A stretch of DNA of 64,000 nt from Microlunatus kandeliicorticis (GCF_014137855.1 NZ_JACGWT010000006.1:186001-250000), one strand, 5' to 3'; positions 48,998 through 58,741 are shown, numbered from the stretch's first letter. Notes: generated by a model not told the origin, from the letters alone. Numbers and translations are program-made.

Positions 48998-50080
48998 ATG
49001 ACCCGCACCCCCGCCACCCGCCGACCGCTGGCCTGCATCCTCGGTCCGGACGTCCTGCTCCGGTTGGCCGAGAACGCCTCCCCCGAGGACCGGCTCCGGC
49101 TGATGCGTTCGCTCGCCCTCGACCACAGCTTCCGGTCCGCGCGGGTCGAGCGCGGACTGCGGGCCCGGCTGGCCGGTGCAGCGGGGCCGGCCGCCGGGTC
49201 GACCCCGGGGCGACCGAACCGGGCGATCTACGACCAGCACAACTCCGACGCGACGACACCGGGCACCCTGGTCCGCGCCGAGGGCCAGCCCGCCGTCGAG
49301 GACGGCTCGGTCAACCAGGCCTACGACAACTTCGGCTTCACCTACGCGCTCTACTGGGACGTCTTCCAGCGCGACTCGATCGACGGCCGCGGCCAGCGGA
49401 TCGAGGGGCTGGTGCACTACGGCCAGGCCTACGACAACGCCTTCTGGGACGGCGAGGGACACATGTTCTTCGGCGACGGCGACGGCCGGCTGCTGACCGA
49501 CACCACCAAGGGGCTCGACGTGATCGGCCACGAGCTGACCCACGGCGTCACCCAGAACACCGCCAACCTGACCTACCAGGACCAGGCCGGCGCGCTCAAC
49601 GAGTCGGTCTCGGACGTCTTTGGGTCGCTGGTCAAGCAATACCACCTGCAGCAGAGCGCCGAGGCCGCCGACTGGCTGATCGGCGCCGACATCGTCGGGC
49701 CCGAGCTCGCACCGGCGCTGCGCTCGATGAAGGCCCCGGGGACCGCCAACAGCCAGGACACCCAGCCCGCCACCATGGACGGCTACGTCCGGACCAGCGA
49801 CGACAACGGCGGCGTCCACACCAACAGCGGCATCCCCAACCACGCCTTCTACGTGATCGCCACCACCATCGGCGGCAACGCCTGGGAGGCCCCCGGGAGG
49901 ATCTGGTACGCCACCCTCAACGACCCCGACCTGCAGCCGTCGGCGACCTTCGCCGACTTCGCGGCGGTGACGCTCAAGCAGGCCAAGGCGATCTTCGGCG
50001 ACACCAGCGCCGAGGCGCAGGGGGTCCAGTCGGGGTGGGAGGCGGTCAAGGTCGCCCCGGCCCCGGGCTCGACCGCGTGA
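48998..50080 (+). CDS. M4-family metalloprotease, protealysin-like, no signal peptide
   Basis: 360 aa from the ATG at 48998 (GAAGGAGC upstream). The zinc site is DVIGHELTHGVTQ with the third ligand in ALNESVSDVFG. The catalytic-support His lies near NGGVHTNSGIPNHAFY. The ~70-residue N-terminal propeptide (ILGPDVLLRLAENASPEDRL) is of the short protealysin type, not the long secreted thermolysin type, and no signal peptide is present. It is probably an intracellular or atypically exported neutral protease. The gene overlaps the start of the next one. Confidence 0.93.
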   Translation: MTRTPATRRPLACILGPDVLLRLAENASPEDRLRLMRSLALDHSFRSARVERGLRARLAGAAGPAAGSTPGRPNRAIYDQHNSDATTPGTLVRAEGQPAVEDGSVNQAYDNFGFTYALYWDVFQRDSIDGRGQRIEGLVHYGQAYDNAFWDGEGHMFFGDGDGRLLTDTTKGLDVIGHELTHGVTQNTANLTYQDQAGALNESVSDVFGSLVKQYHLQQSAEAADWLIGADIVGPELAPALRSMKAPGTANSQDTQPATMDGYVRTSDDNGGVHTNSGIPNHAFYVIATTIGGNAWEAPGRIWYATLNDPDLQPSATFADFAAVTLKQAKAIFGDTSAEAQGVQSGWEAVKVAPAPGSTA

Positions 50081-50733
50081 GCGCGCAGGACGAGGACCTT
50101 TGGCCGCGGATCGCCGCCAACCGACGCCGGGCGGCCGACCTGCTCGCCGACCTCGACGACGCCGGCTGGCGCACGCAGAGTCTCTGCGGAGCCTGGACCG
50201 TGCAGGACCTGGCCGGCCACCTGCTGATGCCGATCGAGGCGTCCTTCCCCAGGGCGATCATCCGCACCGTGCTGGCCCGGGGCGACTTCGACCGCGTGAC
50301 CGACGCGATCAGCCGCGAGCTGGCGACCGCTCCCCGGGACGAACTGGTGCGCCGGCTCCGCGACGGGGCCGACGTGCGCCGGAGCCCTCCGTTCGTCGGG
50401 GCGCTGGGGCCGATGGTCGACAGCTGCATCCACCTGCGGGACGCCGCGCGGCCGCTCGGGTCGTGCACCGACGCCCCGATCGACGACTGGCGGATCGTCC
50501 TCGACTTCCTGGTCGGCCCGAAGGCCCGGACCGGCTTCGTGCCCCGCGGCCGCCTGGACGGTCTGGCGCTCCGCGCGACTGACCAGGAGTGGGTGCACGG
50601 CAGCGGGCGCGAGGTTGCCGGTCCGAGCGAGGCCTTGGCGATGGCGGCCGCCGGCCGACCGGCCGCGCTGGCCGAGCTGACGGGACCCGGGATGGCCGTC
50701 CTGCGCGACCGGCTCAGCCAACCGCGCGGGTGA
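50077..50733 (+). CDS. Maleylpyruvate isomerase N-terminal domain (DinB-like) protein
   Basis: 218 aa with a GTG overlapping the protease stop (GTGA). It begins LWPRIAANRRRAADLLADLD and SLCGAWTVQDLAGHLLMP, the mycothiol-dependent maleylpyruvate isomerase N-terminal/DinB-like four-helix bundle. His and Asp residues (GHLL, DSCIHLRDA) could bind a divalent metal. Such proteins often act in thiol-dependent detoxification in actinobacteria. The coding region overlaps the convergent DUF1801 gene by 20 bases. Confidence 0.85.
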   Translation: MSAQDEDLWPRIAANRRRAADLLADLDDAGWRTQSLCGAWTVQDLAGHLLMPIEASFPRAIIRTVLARGDFDRVTDAISRELATAPRDELVRRLRDGADVRRSPPFVGALGPMVDSCIHLRDAARPLGSCTDAPIDDWRIVLDFLVGPKARTGFVPRGRLDGLALRATDQEWVHGSGREVAGPSEALAMAAAGRPAALAELTGPGMAVLRDRLSQPRG

Positions 50734-51271
50734 TGAGCTCGGCGATCCGGTCGAAGTCCTTCTCCGTCGGCTCGGTCAGGGCGTAGGCGGTCGGCCACAT
50801 CGCGCCGTCGTCGAGTCGGGCCGCGTCGTTGAACCCCAGGGTGGCGTAGCGGGCGCCGAACTTCGAGGCCGGCTGGAGGAAGAAGACCACCTTGCCGTCG
50901 CGGGCGTAGGCCGGCATCCCGTACCAGGTGCGCGGGTCCAGGTCGGGGGCGACCTCGGTGACGATCGCGTGCAGCCGCTCGGCCAGCGCTCGTTCGTCCG
51001 GGGCGAGCTCGGCGATCTTGTCGAACAGCGCCTGCCGCTCGGCCGCCTTCTTGTCGCCGCCACCGCTGGCCCGCTTGCGCTCGGCGGCGTACTCCTTCAT
51101 CGCCGCCCGCTCCTCGGCGGTCAACCCGACCGAGCTGCTCTTCCGTCCCGCGGTCTTCGCCGGGGTCTTCGCCGTGGTCTTGGTCGTGGCCTTCGCAGCG
51201 CCGGACTTCTTCGCGGCGGACTTCTTCGCGGCGGACGTGCTGGTCGCGGCGGACTTCTTGGCCGGTGCCAT
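50714..51271 (-). CDS. DUF1801-type protein with Lys/Ala-rich N-terminal tail
   Basis: 185 aa. Residues ~1-48 are a Lys/Ala/Ser/Thr low-complexity tail (KKSAAKKSGAAKATTKTTAK) like histone H1. Residues ~70-185 resemble the DUF1801/YdhG fold (WYGMPAYARDGKVVFFLQPAS, LGFNDAARLDDG). The tail suggests nucleic-acid or polyanion binding, as in the histone-like protein at 3581-3994. The last 20 bases of the reading frame overlap those of the convergent gene at 50077-50733. Confidence 0.8.
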   Translation of the reverse strand: MAPAKKSAATSTSAAKKSAAKKSGAAKATTKTTAKTPAKTAGRKSSSVGLTAEERAAMKEYAAERKRASGGGDKKAAERQALFDKIAELAPDERALAERLHAIVTEVAPDLDPRTWYGMPAYARDGKVVFFLQPASKFGARYATLGFNDAARLDDGAMWPTAYALTEPTEKDFDRIAELITRAVG

Positions 51272-51519
51272 CGGTCGGGTTCCCTTCTCGCGGTGGGCAG
51301 CAGCCTAGGGGCGGTCCGCACGGGTTGTCTGCGCTCCGCAGGGTCGCGCTGCGGCGGGGACGGCGGCCTCGGCGTGATCCTGCGAGAGCGATCGCTACCG
51401 AGTCCCATGGGGATCCGTGCCGGGATCCGTGGCGGGCACGGATGTGCCACCCCCACCGCTCGCGGAACCGTCGGGACAGCCGGTCACCGGGACTGGCGAC
51501 GACAGGTCGGGAGGCCGTC

Positions 51520-52392
51520 ATGAGCACCACGCAGATCACCACCGAGACCATCCCCGCGACCACCGCGGACCCCGCTCCCCAGCCGAGCGGGCCGGACCTG
51601 GGAGCGGTCAAGGCCAAGCAGCGCACGGCCTGGCAGTCCGGCGACTACCCGCGGGTCGGCAACACCCTGCAGCCCATCGCCGAGCGGCTGGTCGGCGCCG
51701 CCGCGGTCCACGCCGGCGAGCGGGTGCTCGACCTGGCCTGCGGCCAGGGCAACGCCGCGCTCGCCGCGGCCCGCCGGTTCGCACTGGCCACCGGCGTCGA
51801 CTACGCCCCGAACCTGCTCGAGCAGGGCCGGGCGCGGGCCGCCGCCGAGCAGCTGCCGGTCCGCTTCACCGAGGGCGACGCCGAGGCACTGCCCTGCGAC
51901 GACGGTGACTGGGACGTCGTGCTCAGCACGGTCGGGGTGATGTTCGCGCCCGACCAGCAGCGGGCCGCCGACGAGGTCGTCCGGGTCACCCGGCCCGGCG
52001 GCCGGATCGGGCTGGCCAGCTGGACGCCGGACAGCCTGGTCGGAGCGATGTTCGCGGTGAACGGGCGGTACGCGCCGCCGCCGGCCGGGCTGGTCTCACC
52101 GATGCGCTGGGGTACGCCCGAACGGCTGGCCGAGCTGTTCGGCGACCGGGTGGTGTGGACGTCGCTGCGGATCCGCACGTTCGACTTCTGCTTCCGCGAC
52201 GCCGAGCACTTCGCCGCGACCTTCCTCGACCACTACGGCCCGATCACCACCCTGGCCGCCGGGCTCGACGAGCCGACCCGGGACCGCTTCGCCGCCGACC
52301 TCGCGGAGGTGGCCACCCGGTTCGACGTCAGCACCGACGCGACGCTGGTCGCGTCGAGCCGCTACCTGGAGGCGGTCGGCGTCCGACGCTGA
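51520..52392 (+). CDS. SAM-dependent methyltransferase (class I)
   Basis: 290 aa from an ATG with GGGAGG 5 bases upstream. The SAM-binding motif is VLDLACGQGNAALAAARRF (E/DxGxGxG type), followed by TGVDYAPNLLEQGRARAAAE and a motif II/III region LPCDDGDWDVVLSTVGVMF. It belongs with UbiE/COQ5-like small-molecule methyltransferases (Methyltransf_11). The N-terminal ~30 residues are Thr/Pro-rich. The substrate is unknown. It is convergent with the large regulator. Confidence 0.92.
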   Translation: MSTTQITTETIPATTADPAPQPSGPDLGAVKAKQRTAWQSGDYPRVGNTLQPIAERLVGAAAVHAGERVLDLACGQGNAALAAARRFALATGVDYAPNLLEQGRARAAAEQLPVRFTEGDAEALPCDDGDWDVVLSTVGVMFAPDQQRAADEVVRVTRPGGRIGLASWTPDSLVGAMFAVNGRYAPPPAGLVSPMRWGTPERLAELFGDRVVWTSLRIRTFDFCFRDAEHFAATFLDHYGPITTLAAGLDEPTRDRFAADLAEVATRFDVSTDATLVASSRYLEAVGVRR

Positions 52393-52487
52393 TCGGTGTC
52401 CGGGGCTGACCGGCGTCCAGGCCACCCACCGGAGCCGGGCCGGCTGTGCTCGGGCGGCTCGGGCGGCCCGTGCCCGGCCCGGGCGGC

Positions 52488-55349
52488 TCAGGCCAGCCGC
52501 TCGGCGAGCCGGCGGCTCCGGGCCGCCTGGTAGGGGCACCCGGCCGCGGAGAGCACCGGCGCCTCCCGGGCGACCGCGCTCGGGTCGCCGGCGGCGAACG
52601 CGGTGGCCCGCCGGACCAGCGCCTCGGCGATCCGGTTGCCGACCGCCACCGCCCCGGCCCGGGTCAGCCGGTCGGCGGCGTCGGCGACGCCGGCCAGCAC
52701 CGACGCCTCCGCCCAGAGGGCGGCGTGCCAGGGCCGCCAGAGCCCGTCGTGCCACCCGACCAGCTGTTCCGGGGTCAGGGTCGACGCCGCCAGCGCCTCC
52801 TCGGGCCGGCCCTGGTCGAGCAGCCGGAGCGCGTCGAAGGTCTCCTCGCAGCGCCGGTCGCGGTCGGCCAGCGCCGGGGTGAGCAGCGCGTCGTGGACGG
52901 CCCGCCAGGTCTCCTCGGCGTCGGTGTCGCCCCGGAGCGCCGCCACCGTCATCGCGGCGTAGACGCCGCGGTTCTGGTCACCGTCGGTGGGACGCCCGGC
53001 CAGTTCCCAGCCCTCGCGGAACGCCGCCGCGTTCGCCGAGGTGGCCTGCCAGTCGCCGGCGAGCGCGGTCACCACCATCAGCCGGCCGGCGGCGATGTGG
53101 CTGTTCTCGCTGTAGAAGGGCAGCCCGGCCACCCGCTCCGCGTACCGGCGGGCGGCGGCCAGGTCGCCGACGCCGATGGCCGAGTCGGTGGCCATGTTGA
53201 ACCCGTCGGAGAACTCGAGGCCGTTCTCGGGCCGGACCTCGAGTCCGTCGAGCAGCTCGGCGCGGCGCTCGGTGGTGGCCGCGGCGGCCACCACCCGACC
53301 GCGGCGCAGCTCGGTCGCCATCAGCAGGTCGAGCGCCACGCAGGCGGTCACCGGGTCCCCGGCGGCCTCGGCACCCGCGCGGGCGCGGTCGGCGTCCTGC
53401 CCGGTCGCCGGGTCGTCCTGCGGCTGTTGGTAGGCGCGGGCGACGAGCAGCGCGGCCGCGAGCGCCGGGTCGTCCGGGGTCCACCGTTCCGCCTCGGTCA
53501 GCGCCGCCAGCACCTCCTCCGGCGCCGGCGGGCGGGTGATCAGCCCGGGACCGCGACCGACCAGCTGACCCCAGCGGGCCACCGCCTCGGCCGCCTCGCG
53601 GTCGGCGCCCGTGTCGTGCAGCGCGGCGGCCGCGGCGCGGAAGAGTCGCAGGGCCTCGTCGCCGAAGTGGCGGGTCTCGGCGGCGCCGGCGGCGGCCCGG
53701 AGCGCCCGTCCGGCGGCCAGGGTGCCCGGCTCGGACGCCGCCGCCTGCTCGAAGCGCCGCTGCGCCGCCTCGGGCCGCCCCCGGAGGAACAGCAGCTCGC
53801 CGAGCAGCCGCAGCACCGGCCCGGTGCGCCCCCGCGCGCCGAGCGCGACCAGCCCGGCGCCGGGGGCGGCCGCGGCCCGCAGTTCGTCGACGACGCGGTC
53901 GGTGCCGGCCCGCCACCCCAACCCGGTCGGACGTCCGCCCGGCGGCACCTGCTCCCGGAGGCGTCGACCGCTGGACAGCGCCCACTCCGCGTGCCGGAGA
54001 CGGAGTTCGGGCAGCGCACCGGCCGACGCGGCCTGCTCGTCGGCGTACTGCCGGATCGTCTCGAGCATCCGGTAGCGCGGCCCGCTCCCCTCCGTCGCGA
54101 CGGTGGTCAGCAGACTCCGGTCGCAGAGCCGGGCCAGCCGGACCGCAGTCGGGACCCCGTCCCGTCCCGCAGCCTCGCCCTCGCCCGCGTCGGCCTCGAC
54201 GTCGAGCGCGGCGGCGTCGACGGCGGTGAACGGCGCCGCGAACCGGGCGGCCGCACAGAGCGTCCGCCGCTCCGCCGGGTCGAGCAGCTCCCAGCTCCAG
54301 GCCAGGGTGGCCCGCAGCGAGCGGTGCCGGCCGTCGGCCCGGGCCCCGCCGCTGAGCAGGTCGAGCCGGCGCCCGATCGCCGCCTCCAACCCGTCGAGGC
54401 CCAGTCCGGGGAGCCGGGCGGCGGCCAGCTCGATGGCCAGCGCCATCCCGTCGAGGCGGTCGCACAACCGGCCGATCCGCTCGCCCGCCTCGGTGCCGGC
54501 GAGCTCGGCCTCGTCGACGCCGGCGCTGACCGCGCGCTGCCGGAACAGCTCGACCGCGTCGCCGGTGGCCACCGAGAGGCCGGGCACCGGGCAGACGCGC
54601 TCGGCGGGCAGCAGCAGCCGTTCCCGGCTGGTCGCCAGCACCACCAGCCGCGGGCAGCGGTCGAGCAGGGTCTCGAGCAGCGTGGTGACCCCGCCGAGCA
54701 GGTGCTCGCAGTTGTCGAGCAGCAGCAGCGCCCGGCGGTCGCGCAGCCGGTCGACCAGCGTCTCGCGCGGCGTCCGCCCGGGTTGCTCACCGAGCCCCAG
54801 CGCGTCAGCGACGGCCCGGTCGACCACCCGTTCGTCGGTGACCGGGACCAGGTCGACGTACCAGGCCCCGTCGGGGTGCCGGCCCGCGGCCAGCCGGTCG
54901 GCGACGACCCGCAGCGCCAGTCGGGTCTTGCCCACCCCGCCGGGCCCGACCGCGGTGACCAGCCGGTGCGTCCCGAGGGCCGCGTCGAGCGAGGCCCGCT
55001 CGCCGTTCCGGCCGACGAACGAGCTCGCCGGCTGCGGCCAGTCGATCACCGGGGGCACTCCGCCGGCTGACCCGGGCGGGTCCGAGGACGCAGACGCAGA
55101 GTGGGTCGGGGACGCTCCGCGGTCCACCAGCTCCGGCCGCTCGGACGCCAACCGGGCCAGCGCCCGCCGGTCGGTGACCCCGAGCTTGCGGAGCATCGAG
55201 GTGACGTGGCTCTCGACCGTCCGCACCGAGATCACCAGCCGGTCCGCGATCTCGGCGTTGCTCAGGTGTCCGAGGACGGCCGCCAGCACCTCGCGCTCGC
55301 GCGCGGACAGGCCCTCGCCCACGCGGGGCTCGTGCGCTGGTCGGTCCAT
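52488..55349 (-). CDS. Large ATP-binding regulator with N-terminal LuxR-type helix-turn-helix
   Basis: 953 aa. Residues ~14-68 are a LuxR-type domain (LSAREREVLAAVLGHLSNAE, then VISVRTVESHVTSMLRKLGV). Residues ~105-430 are a STAND/NB-ARC-type ATPase with Walker A AVGPGGVGKTRLALR and Walker B ALLLLDNCEHLLGG. It then has a winged-helix-like part and ~500 residues of TPR-like helices rich in Ala/Arg/Glu. It is the reverse of the common C-terminal-HTH layout. Such proteins switch on ATP and ligand binding; the target genes are unknown. Confidence 0.93.
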   Translation of the reverse strand: MDRPAHEPRVGEGLSAREREVLAAVLGHLSNAEIADRLVISVRTVESHVTSMLRKLGVTDRRALARLASERPELVDRGASPTHSASASSDPPGSAGGVPPVIDWPQPASSFVGRNGERASLDAALGTHRLVTAVGPGGVGKTRLALRVVADRLAAGRHPDGAWYVDLVPVTDERVVDRAVADALGLGEQPGRTPRETLVDRLRDRRALLLLDNCEHLLGGVTTLLETLLDRCPRLVVLATSRERLLLPAERVCPVPGLSVATGDAVELFRQRAVSAGVDEAELAGTEAGERIGRLCDRLDGMALAIELAAARLPGLGLDGLEAAIGRRLDLLSGGARADGRHRSLRATLAWSWELLDPAERRTLCAAARFAAPFTAVDAAALDVEADAGEGEAAGRDGVPTAVRLARLCDRSLLTTVATEGSGPRYRMLETIRQYADEQAASAGALPELRLRHAEWALSSGRRLREQVPPGGRPTGLGWRAGTDRVVDELRAAAAPGAGLVALGARGRTGPVLRLLGELLFLRGRPEAAQRRFEQAAASEPGTLAAGRALRAAAGAAETRHFGDEALRLFRAAAAALHDTGADREAAEAVARWGQLVGRGPGLITRPPAPEEVLAALTEAERWTPDDPALAAALLVARAYQQPQDDPATGQDADRARAGAEAAGDPVTACVALDLLMATELRRGRVVAAAATTERRAELLDGLEVRPENGLEFSDGFNMATDSAIGVGDLAAARRYAERVAGLPFYSENSHIAAGRLMVVTALAGDWQATSANAAAFREGWELAGRPTDGDQNRGVYAAMTVAALRGDTDAEETWRAVHDALLTPALADRDRRCEETFDALRLLDQGRPEEALAASTLTPEQLVGWHDGLWRPWHAALWAEASVLAGVADAADRLTRAGAVAVGNRIAEALVRRATAFAAGDPSAVAREAPVLSAAGCPYQAARSRRLAERLA

Positions 55350-55437
55350 CGGCCCGCCCTCGACTCGCGACCGCGGGCGGTCCGGGTCGCACCGGGCGAA
55401 CCGCCCCAGGAAGCGCTCAGGCTAGCGCCGGGCGGCC

Positions 55438-56580
55438 TCAGCGGGCCAGCACCACCAGGGCGTCGCGGTGCACCACGGTGCGGTCGTAGCCCTCGCCGAG
55501 CTCGGCGACCAGGTCGGCGGTGTGCCGGCCCAGCAGCACCGGGAGCTCCTGCGCGTCGTAGTTGACCAGACCGCGGGCGACCACCGCCCCGTCCGGACCG
55601 CAGAGGTTGACCGGGTCACCGGCGCTGAAGCTGCCGCGGACCTCGACCACCCCGGCCGGGAGCAGCGACGCCTTGCGCCGGACCAGCGCGTTCACCGCAC
55701 CGGCGTCGAGGATCAGCGCACCCCGCGCGTCGGTGGCGTGGGCCAGCCAGAGCAGCCGGGTGGGCCGACGCTTCCCGGTCGGGTGGAACAGGGTGCCGAC
55801 GTCGTCGCCGGCCAGCGCCGCGGCGGCCTGGTCGGCCCGGGCCAGCACCACCGGGATGCCCGCGGAGGTGGCGATCCCGGCCGCGCTGATCTTGGTGGTC
55901 ATCCCGCCGGTCCCGACGCCGGCGGACCCGGCCACGCTGGTGTCGATCGCGGCCAGCTCGTCGGGGCCATGCACCTCGTCGATCCGCCGGGCGCCGGGCA
56001 GCCGCGGGTTCGCGGTGTAGAGCGCGTCGACGTCGCTGAGCAGCACCAGCGCGTCGGCGTGCACCAGGTGGGCGACCAACGCGGCCAGCCGGTCGTTGTC
56101 GCCGAACCGGATCTCCTGGGTGGCCACGGTGTCGTTCTCGTTGACCACCGGCACCACGCCGAGCTCGAGCAGCCGGCCGAACGTCCGGTAGGCGTTGCGG
56201 TAATTGGACTTGCGGGTGACGTCGTCGACGGTCAGCAGCACCTGCCCGACCTCGAGACCGCGTGCGCCGAACAGGCTGGTGTAGCGACCGACCAGCAGCC
56301 CCTGGCCGACGGAGGCGGCCGCCTGCTGGGTGGCCAGGTCACGCGGCCGGGCGGAAAGTCCGAGCGGGCTCAGTCCGGCGGCGATCGCCCCGGAGCTGAC
56401 CAGCACCACCTCGCGTCCGGCCAGCCGGAGTCCGGCCAGGGTGTCGACGAGCGCACCGATCCGGTCGGGGTCGATGCCGCCGGCCGCGGTGGTCAGCGAG
56501 CTCGAGCCGACCTTGACCACCACCCGGTGTGCCGTGGCCACGGCCCGGCGACCGCTCCCCTCAGTCGTCGGGGTCGTCAT
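55438..56580 (-). CDS. proB: Glutamate 5-kinase
   Basis: 380 aa from the ATG at 56580, chosen over an upstream start because obg ends within this region. The amino-acid kinase motif is [18 protein letters not shown], and [20 protein letters not shown] is the glutamate-binding loop. [14 protein letters not shown] is the nucleotide loop, and a C-terminal PUA domain (~285-370) follows. It makes gamma-glutamyl phosphate for proline synthesis. The start overlaps the last 20 bases of obg. Its partner proA lies 18.5 kb away. Confidence 0.97.
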   Translation of the reverse strand: MTTPTTEGSGRRAVATAHRVVVKVGSSSLTTAAGGIDPDRIGALVDTLAGLRLAGREVVLVSSGAIAAGLSPLGLSARPRDLATQQAAASVGQGLLVGRYTSLFGARGLEVGQVLLTVDDVTRKSNYRNAYRTFGRLLELGVVPVVNENDTVATQEIRFGDNDRLAALVAHLVHADALVLLSDVDALYTANPRLPGARRIDEVHGPDELAAIDTSVAGSAGVGTGGMTTKISAAGIATSAGIPVVLARADQAAAALAGDDVGTLFHPTGKRRPTRLLWLAHATDARGALILDAGAVNALVRRKASLLPAGVVEVRGSFSAGDPVNLCGPDGAVVARGLVNYDAQELPVLLGRHTADLVAELGEGYDRTVVHRDALVVLAR

Positions 56581-58033
56581 CCCCGTAGTCCCAGTTGGCC
56601 CCGACATCGGGTTCGGCCTGGTAGGCGGCGTCGCGCTCGCGACGCCGCTGCACCGACGGACGGTCGGTGATCAGGCGCTGGTCCTCGCCGCGACGGCTGA
56701 GGATCTCGGCGCCGATCTCGACCTGCGGCTTGAAGTCGAACACCACCGGGTCGGCGCCACCGATGGCCACGCCGTCGCCGGCGCGGGCGCCGAGCTCGAG
56801 CAACCGGTCCTCGACGCCGAGCCGGTTGAGCCGGTCGGCCAGGTACCCGACCGCCTCCTCGTTGCCGAAGTCGGTCTGGCGGACCCAGCGTTCGGGCTTC
56901 TCGCCGTGCACCCGCCACAGCTCGTTCTCCCGGGTGACGGTGAACGCGGCCGTTCCACCGCGGCGCGACCCGACCGGCTCGGGCCGGAGCACGGTCCGCG
57001 GCGCGGCGGGCGCCGGGCGCTCGGCCCGCCGCCGGGCCACCAGCTCGGCGAGCGCGTAGGTCAGCTGTCGGAGGCCCGCCCCGCTCTTGGTCGACACCGC
57101 GAAGACGGGCAGCCCGCGGGCTTCCACCTCGGCCCGGACGATCTCGGCCAGCTCGGCGGCGTCGGGGATGTCGACCTTGTTGAGCACCACGACCCGGGGC
57201 CGGTCCTCGAGCCCGCCGTGGGCGGTCAGCTCGGCCTCGATCACGTCGAGGTCGGTCAGCGGGTCACGCCCGGGCAGGTAGGTGGCGGTGTCGATCACGT
57301 GCACCAGTGCGGCGCACCGCTCGATGTGCCGGAGGAAGTCGTGGCCGAGCCCGCGGCCCTCGCTGGCCCCCTCGATCAGCCCGGGGACGTCGGCGACGGT
57401 GTAGGTGACGTCGCCGGCCACCACGACGCCGAGGTTGGGCACCAGGGTGGTGAAGGGGTAGTCGGCGATCTTGGGCCGGGCGCGGGAGATGGCCGCCACC
57501 AGCGAGGACTTGCCGGCGCTGGGGAAGCCGACCAGGCCCACGTCGGCGACCACCTTGAGCTCGAGCGTGACCGTCCGGGTCTCGCCCTCCTCGCCGAGCA
57601 GGGCGAAGCCGGGTGCCTTGCGGGCGGCGGTGGCCAGCGCGGCGTTGCCGAGCCCACCCCGGCCGCCGTGGGCGACGACGAACTCGGTCTGCTCACCGGT
57701 CAGGTCGACCAGCTGCTCGCCGGTCTCCGCGTCGGTCACCACGGTCCCCTCGGGGACGGCGAGGACGATGTCCTCGCCGTTGGCGCCGTGCTGGTCGTCA
57801 CCCTTGCCGGGTACGCCGTGCCCGGCGCGCCGTCGCGACTGGCGGTGGTAGTCGACCAGCGTGGTCAGCCCGGGGTCGACCCGCAGGATGACCGACCCGC
57901 CGTGGCCGCCGTTGCCGCCGTCCGGGCCACCGAGCGGCTTGAACTTCTCCCGGCGCACCGAGGCGCAGCCGTGTCCGCCGTTGCCGCCGGCCACGTGCAG
58001 GGTGACGGAGTCGACGAAGGTCGGGATGGCCAT
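56561..58033 (-). CDS. obg: GTPase Obg/CgtA
   Basis: 490 aa. The Gly-rich OBG fold ([20 protein letters not shown] and [12 protein letters not shown]) is followed by the G domain: G1 [13 protein letters not shown]3 [10 protein letters not shown]4 VVLNKVD and G5 [10 protein letters not shown]-terminal OCT domain (~345-425) and an acidic tail complete it. It acts in 50S maturation and stringent response. It is in the usual place after rpmA, separated by a hairpin, and overlaps proB. Confidence 0.97.
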   Translation of the reverse strand: MAIPTFVDSVTLHVAGGNGGHGCASVRREKFKPLGGPDGGNGGHGGSVILRVDPGLTTLVDYHRQSRRRAGHGVPGKGDDQHGANGEDIVLAVPEGTVVTDAETGEQLVDLTGEQTEFVVAHGGRGGLGNAALATAARKAPGFALLGEEGETRTVTLELKVVADVGLVGFPSAGKSSLVAAISRARPKIADYPFTTLVPNLGVVVAGDVTYTVADVPGLIEGASEGRGLGHDFLRHIERCAALVHVIDTATYLPGRDPLTDLDVIEAELTAHGGLEDRPRVVVLNKVDIPDAAELAEIVRAEVEARGLPVFAVSTKSGAGLRQLTYALAELVARRRAERPAPAAPRTVLRPEPVGSRRGGTAAFTVTRENELWRVHGEKPERWVRQTDFGNEEAVGYLADRLNRLGVEDRLLELGARAGDGVAIGGADPVVFDFKPQVEIGAEILSRRGEDQRLITDRPSVQRRRERDAAYQAEPDVGANWDYGDDDPDD

Positions 58034-58085
58034 CGTCGTCCTCCTGTCGTCCCGGCCCGGTCGAGGGAGCGGGCTGGGAAATGCC

Positions 58086-58122
58086 GCGAGGGCGGACCGG
58101 ATCGTGTCCGGTCCGCCCTCGC
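58086..58122. terminator. 16-bp perfect hairpin between rpmA and obg
   Basis: GCGAGGGCGGACCGGA (58086-58101) pairs exactly with TCCGGTCCGCCCTCGC (58107-58122) around the loop TCGTG, starting 19 bases after the rpmA stop. A terminator or attenuator that could reduce obg expression relative to rplU-rpmA. Confidence 0.75.
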
Positions 58123-58141
58123 TGAGTTTGTCGGGTGCTGC

Positions 58142-58420
58142 TTACTCGGCGCCGACGGTGGCCGGAGCCTCCGCCGGGACGATGTTGACCACGCGCCGAC
58201 CGCGCTTGGTGCCGAACTCCACCGCGCCCGGGATCAGCGCGAAGAGGGTGTCGTCACCGCCGCGGCCGATGCCCACACCCGGGTGGAAGTGGGTGCCGCG
58301 CTGGCGGACGATGATCTCGCCGGCGTTGACCTGCTGGCCGCCGAAGCGCTTGACGCCGAGCCGCTGGGAGTTGGAGTCACGACCGTTGCGGGTCGAGGAC
58401 GCGCCCTTCTTGTGTGCCAT
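58142..58420 (-). CDS. rpmA: 50S ribosomal protein bL27
   Basis: 92 aa. [20 protein letters not shown] is the universal start of bL27, followed by [20 protein letters not shown]. The N-terminus begins directly after Met without the cleavable extension seen in firmicutes. The short C-terminus is acidic and Ala-rich. It sits near the peptidyl-transferase centre. It lies 12 bases after rplU. Confidence 0.98.
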   Translation of the reverse strand: MAHKKGASSTRNGRDSNSQRLGVKRFGGQQVNAGEIIVRQRGTHFHPGVGIGRGGDDTLFALIPGAVEFGTKRGRRVVNIVPAEAPATVGAE

Positions 58421-58432
58421 CTCGCTTCTCCC

Positions 58433-58741
58433 TCAGCTCTCGATCCCGGTGACCCGGACCTGGGTGTACTTCTGCCGGTGGCCCTGGCGCTTCTTGTAGC
58501 CGGTCTTGTTCTTGAACTTCTGGATCCGGATCTTCGGACCCTTGGTCTCGGCCAGCACCTCGGCGGTGACGGACACCTTGCCGAGGTCGGTCGCCGCGGA
58601 GGTGACGGTCTCGCCGTCGACCAGCAGCAGCGGCTGGAGCGACACGCTGTCGCCCGCCCCCTGCGTGATGCGGTCGATCTCGATGACGTCGCCGACGGCG
58701 ACCTTGTGCTGGCGGCCGCCACTGCGCACGATCGCGTACAC
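58433..58741 (-). CDS. rplU: 50S ribosomal protein bL21
   Basis: 102 aa. [20 protein letters not shown] and [20 protein letters not shown] are diagnostic of bL21. It binds 23S rRNA domain VI. It is the first gene of the rplU-rpmA-obg-proB block. The ~150-base leader upstream contains the AT-richer stretch TAACCTAGACCC (minus strand), which is a likely promoter -10 region. Confidence 0.98.
   Translation of the reverse strand: MYAIVRSGGRQHKVAVGDVIEIDRITQGAGDSVSLQPLLLVDGETVTSAATDLGKVSVTAEVLAETKGPKIRIQKFKNKTGYKKRQGHRQKYTQVRVTGIES

Noticed and set aside
52446-55070. 874-codon plus-strand open frame opposite the large regulator
   Set aside because: Antisense shadow of the STAND/LuxR gene, composed of low-complexity Arg/Gly/Pro/Gln sequence.
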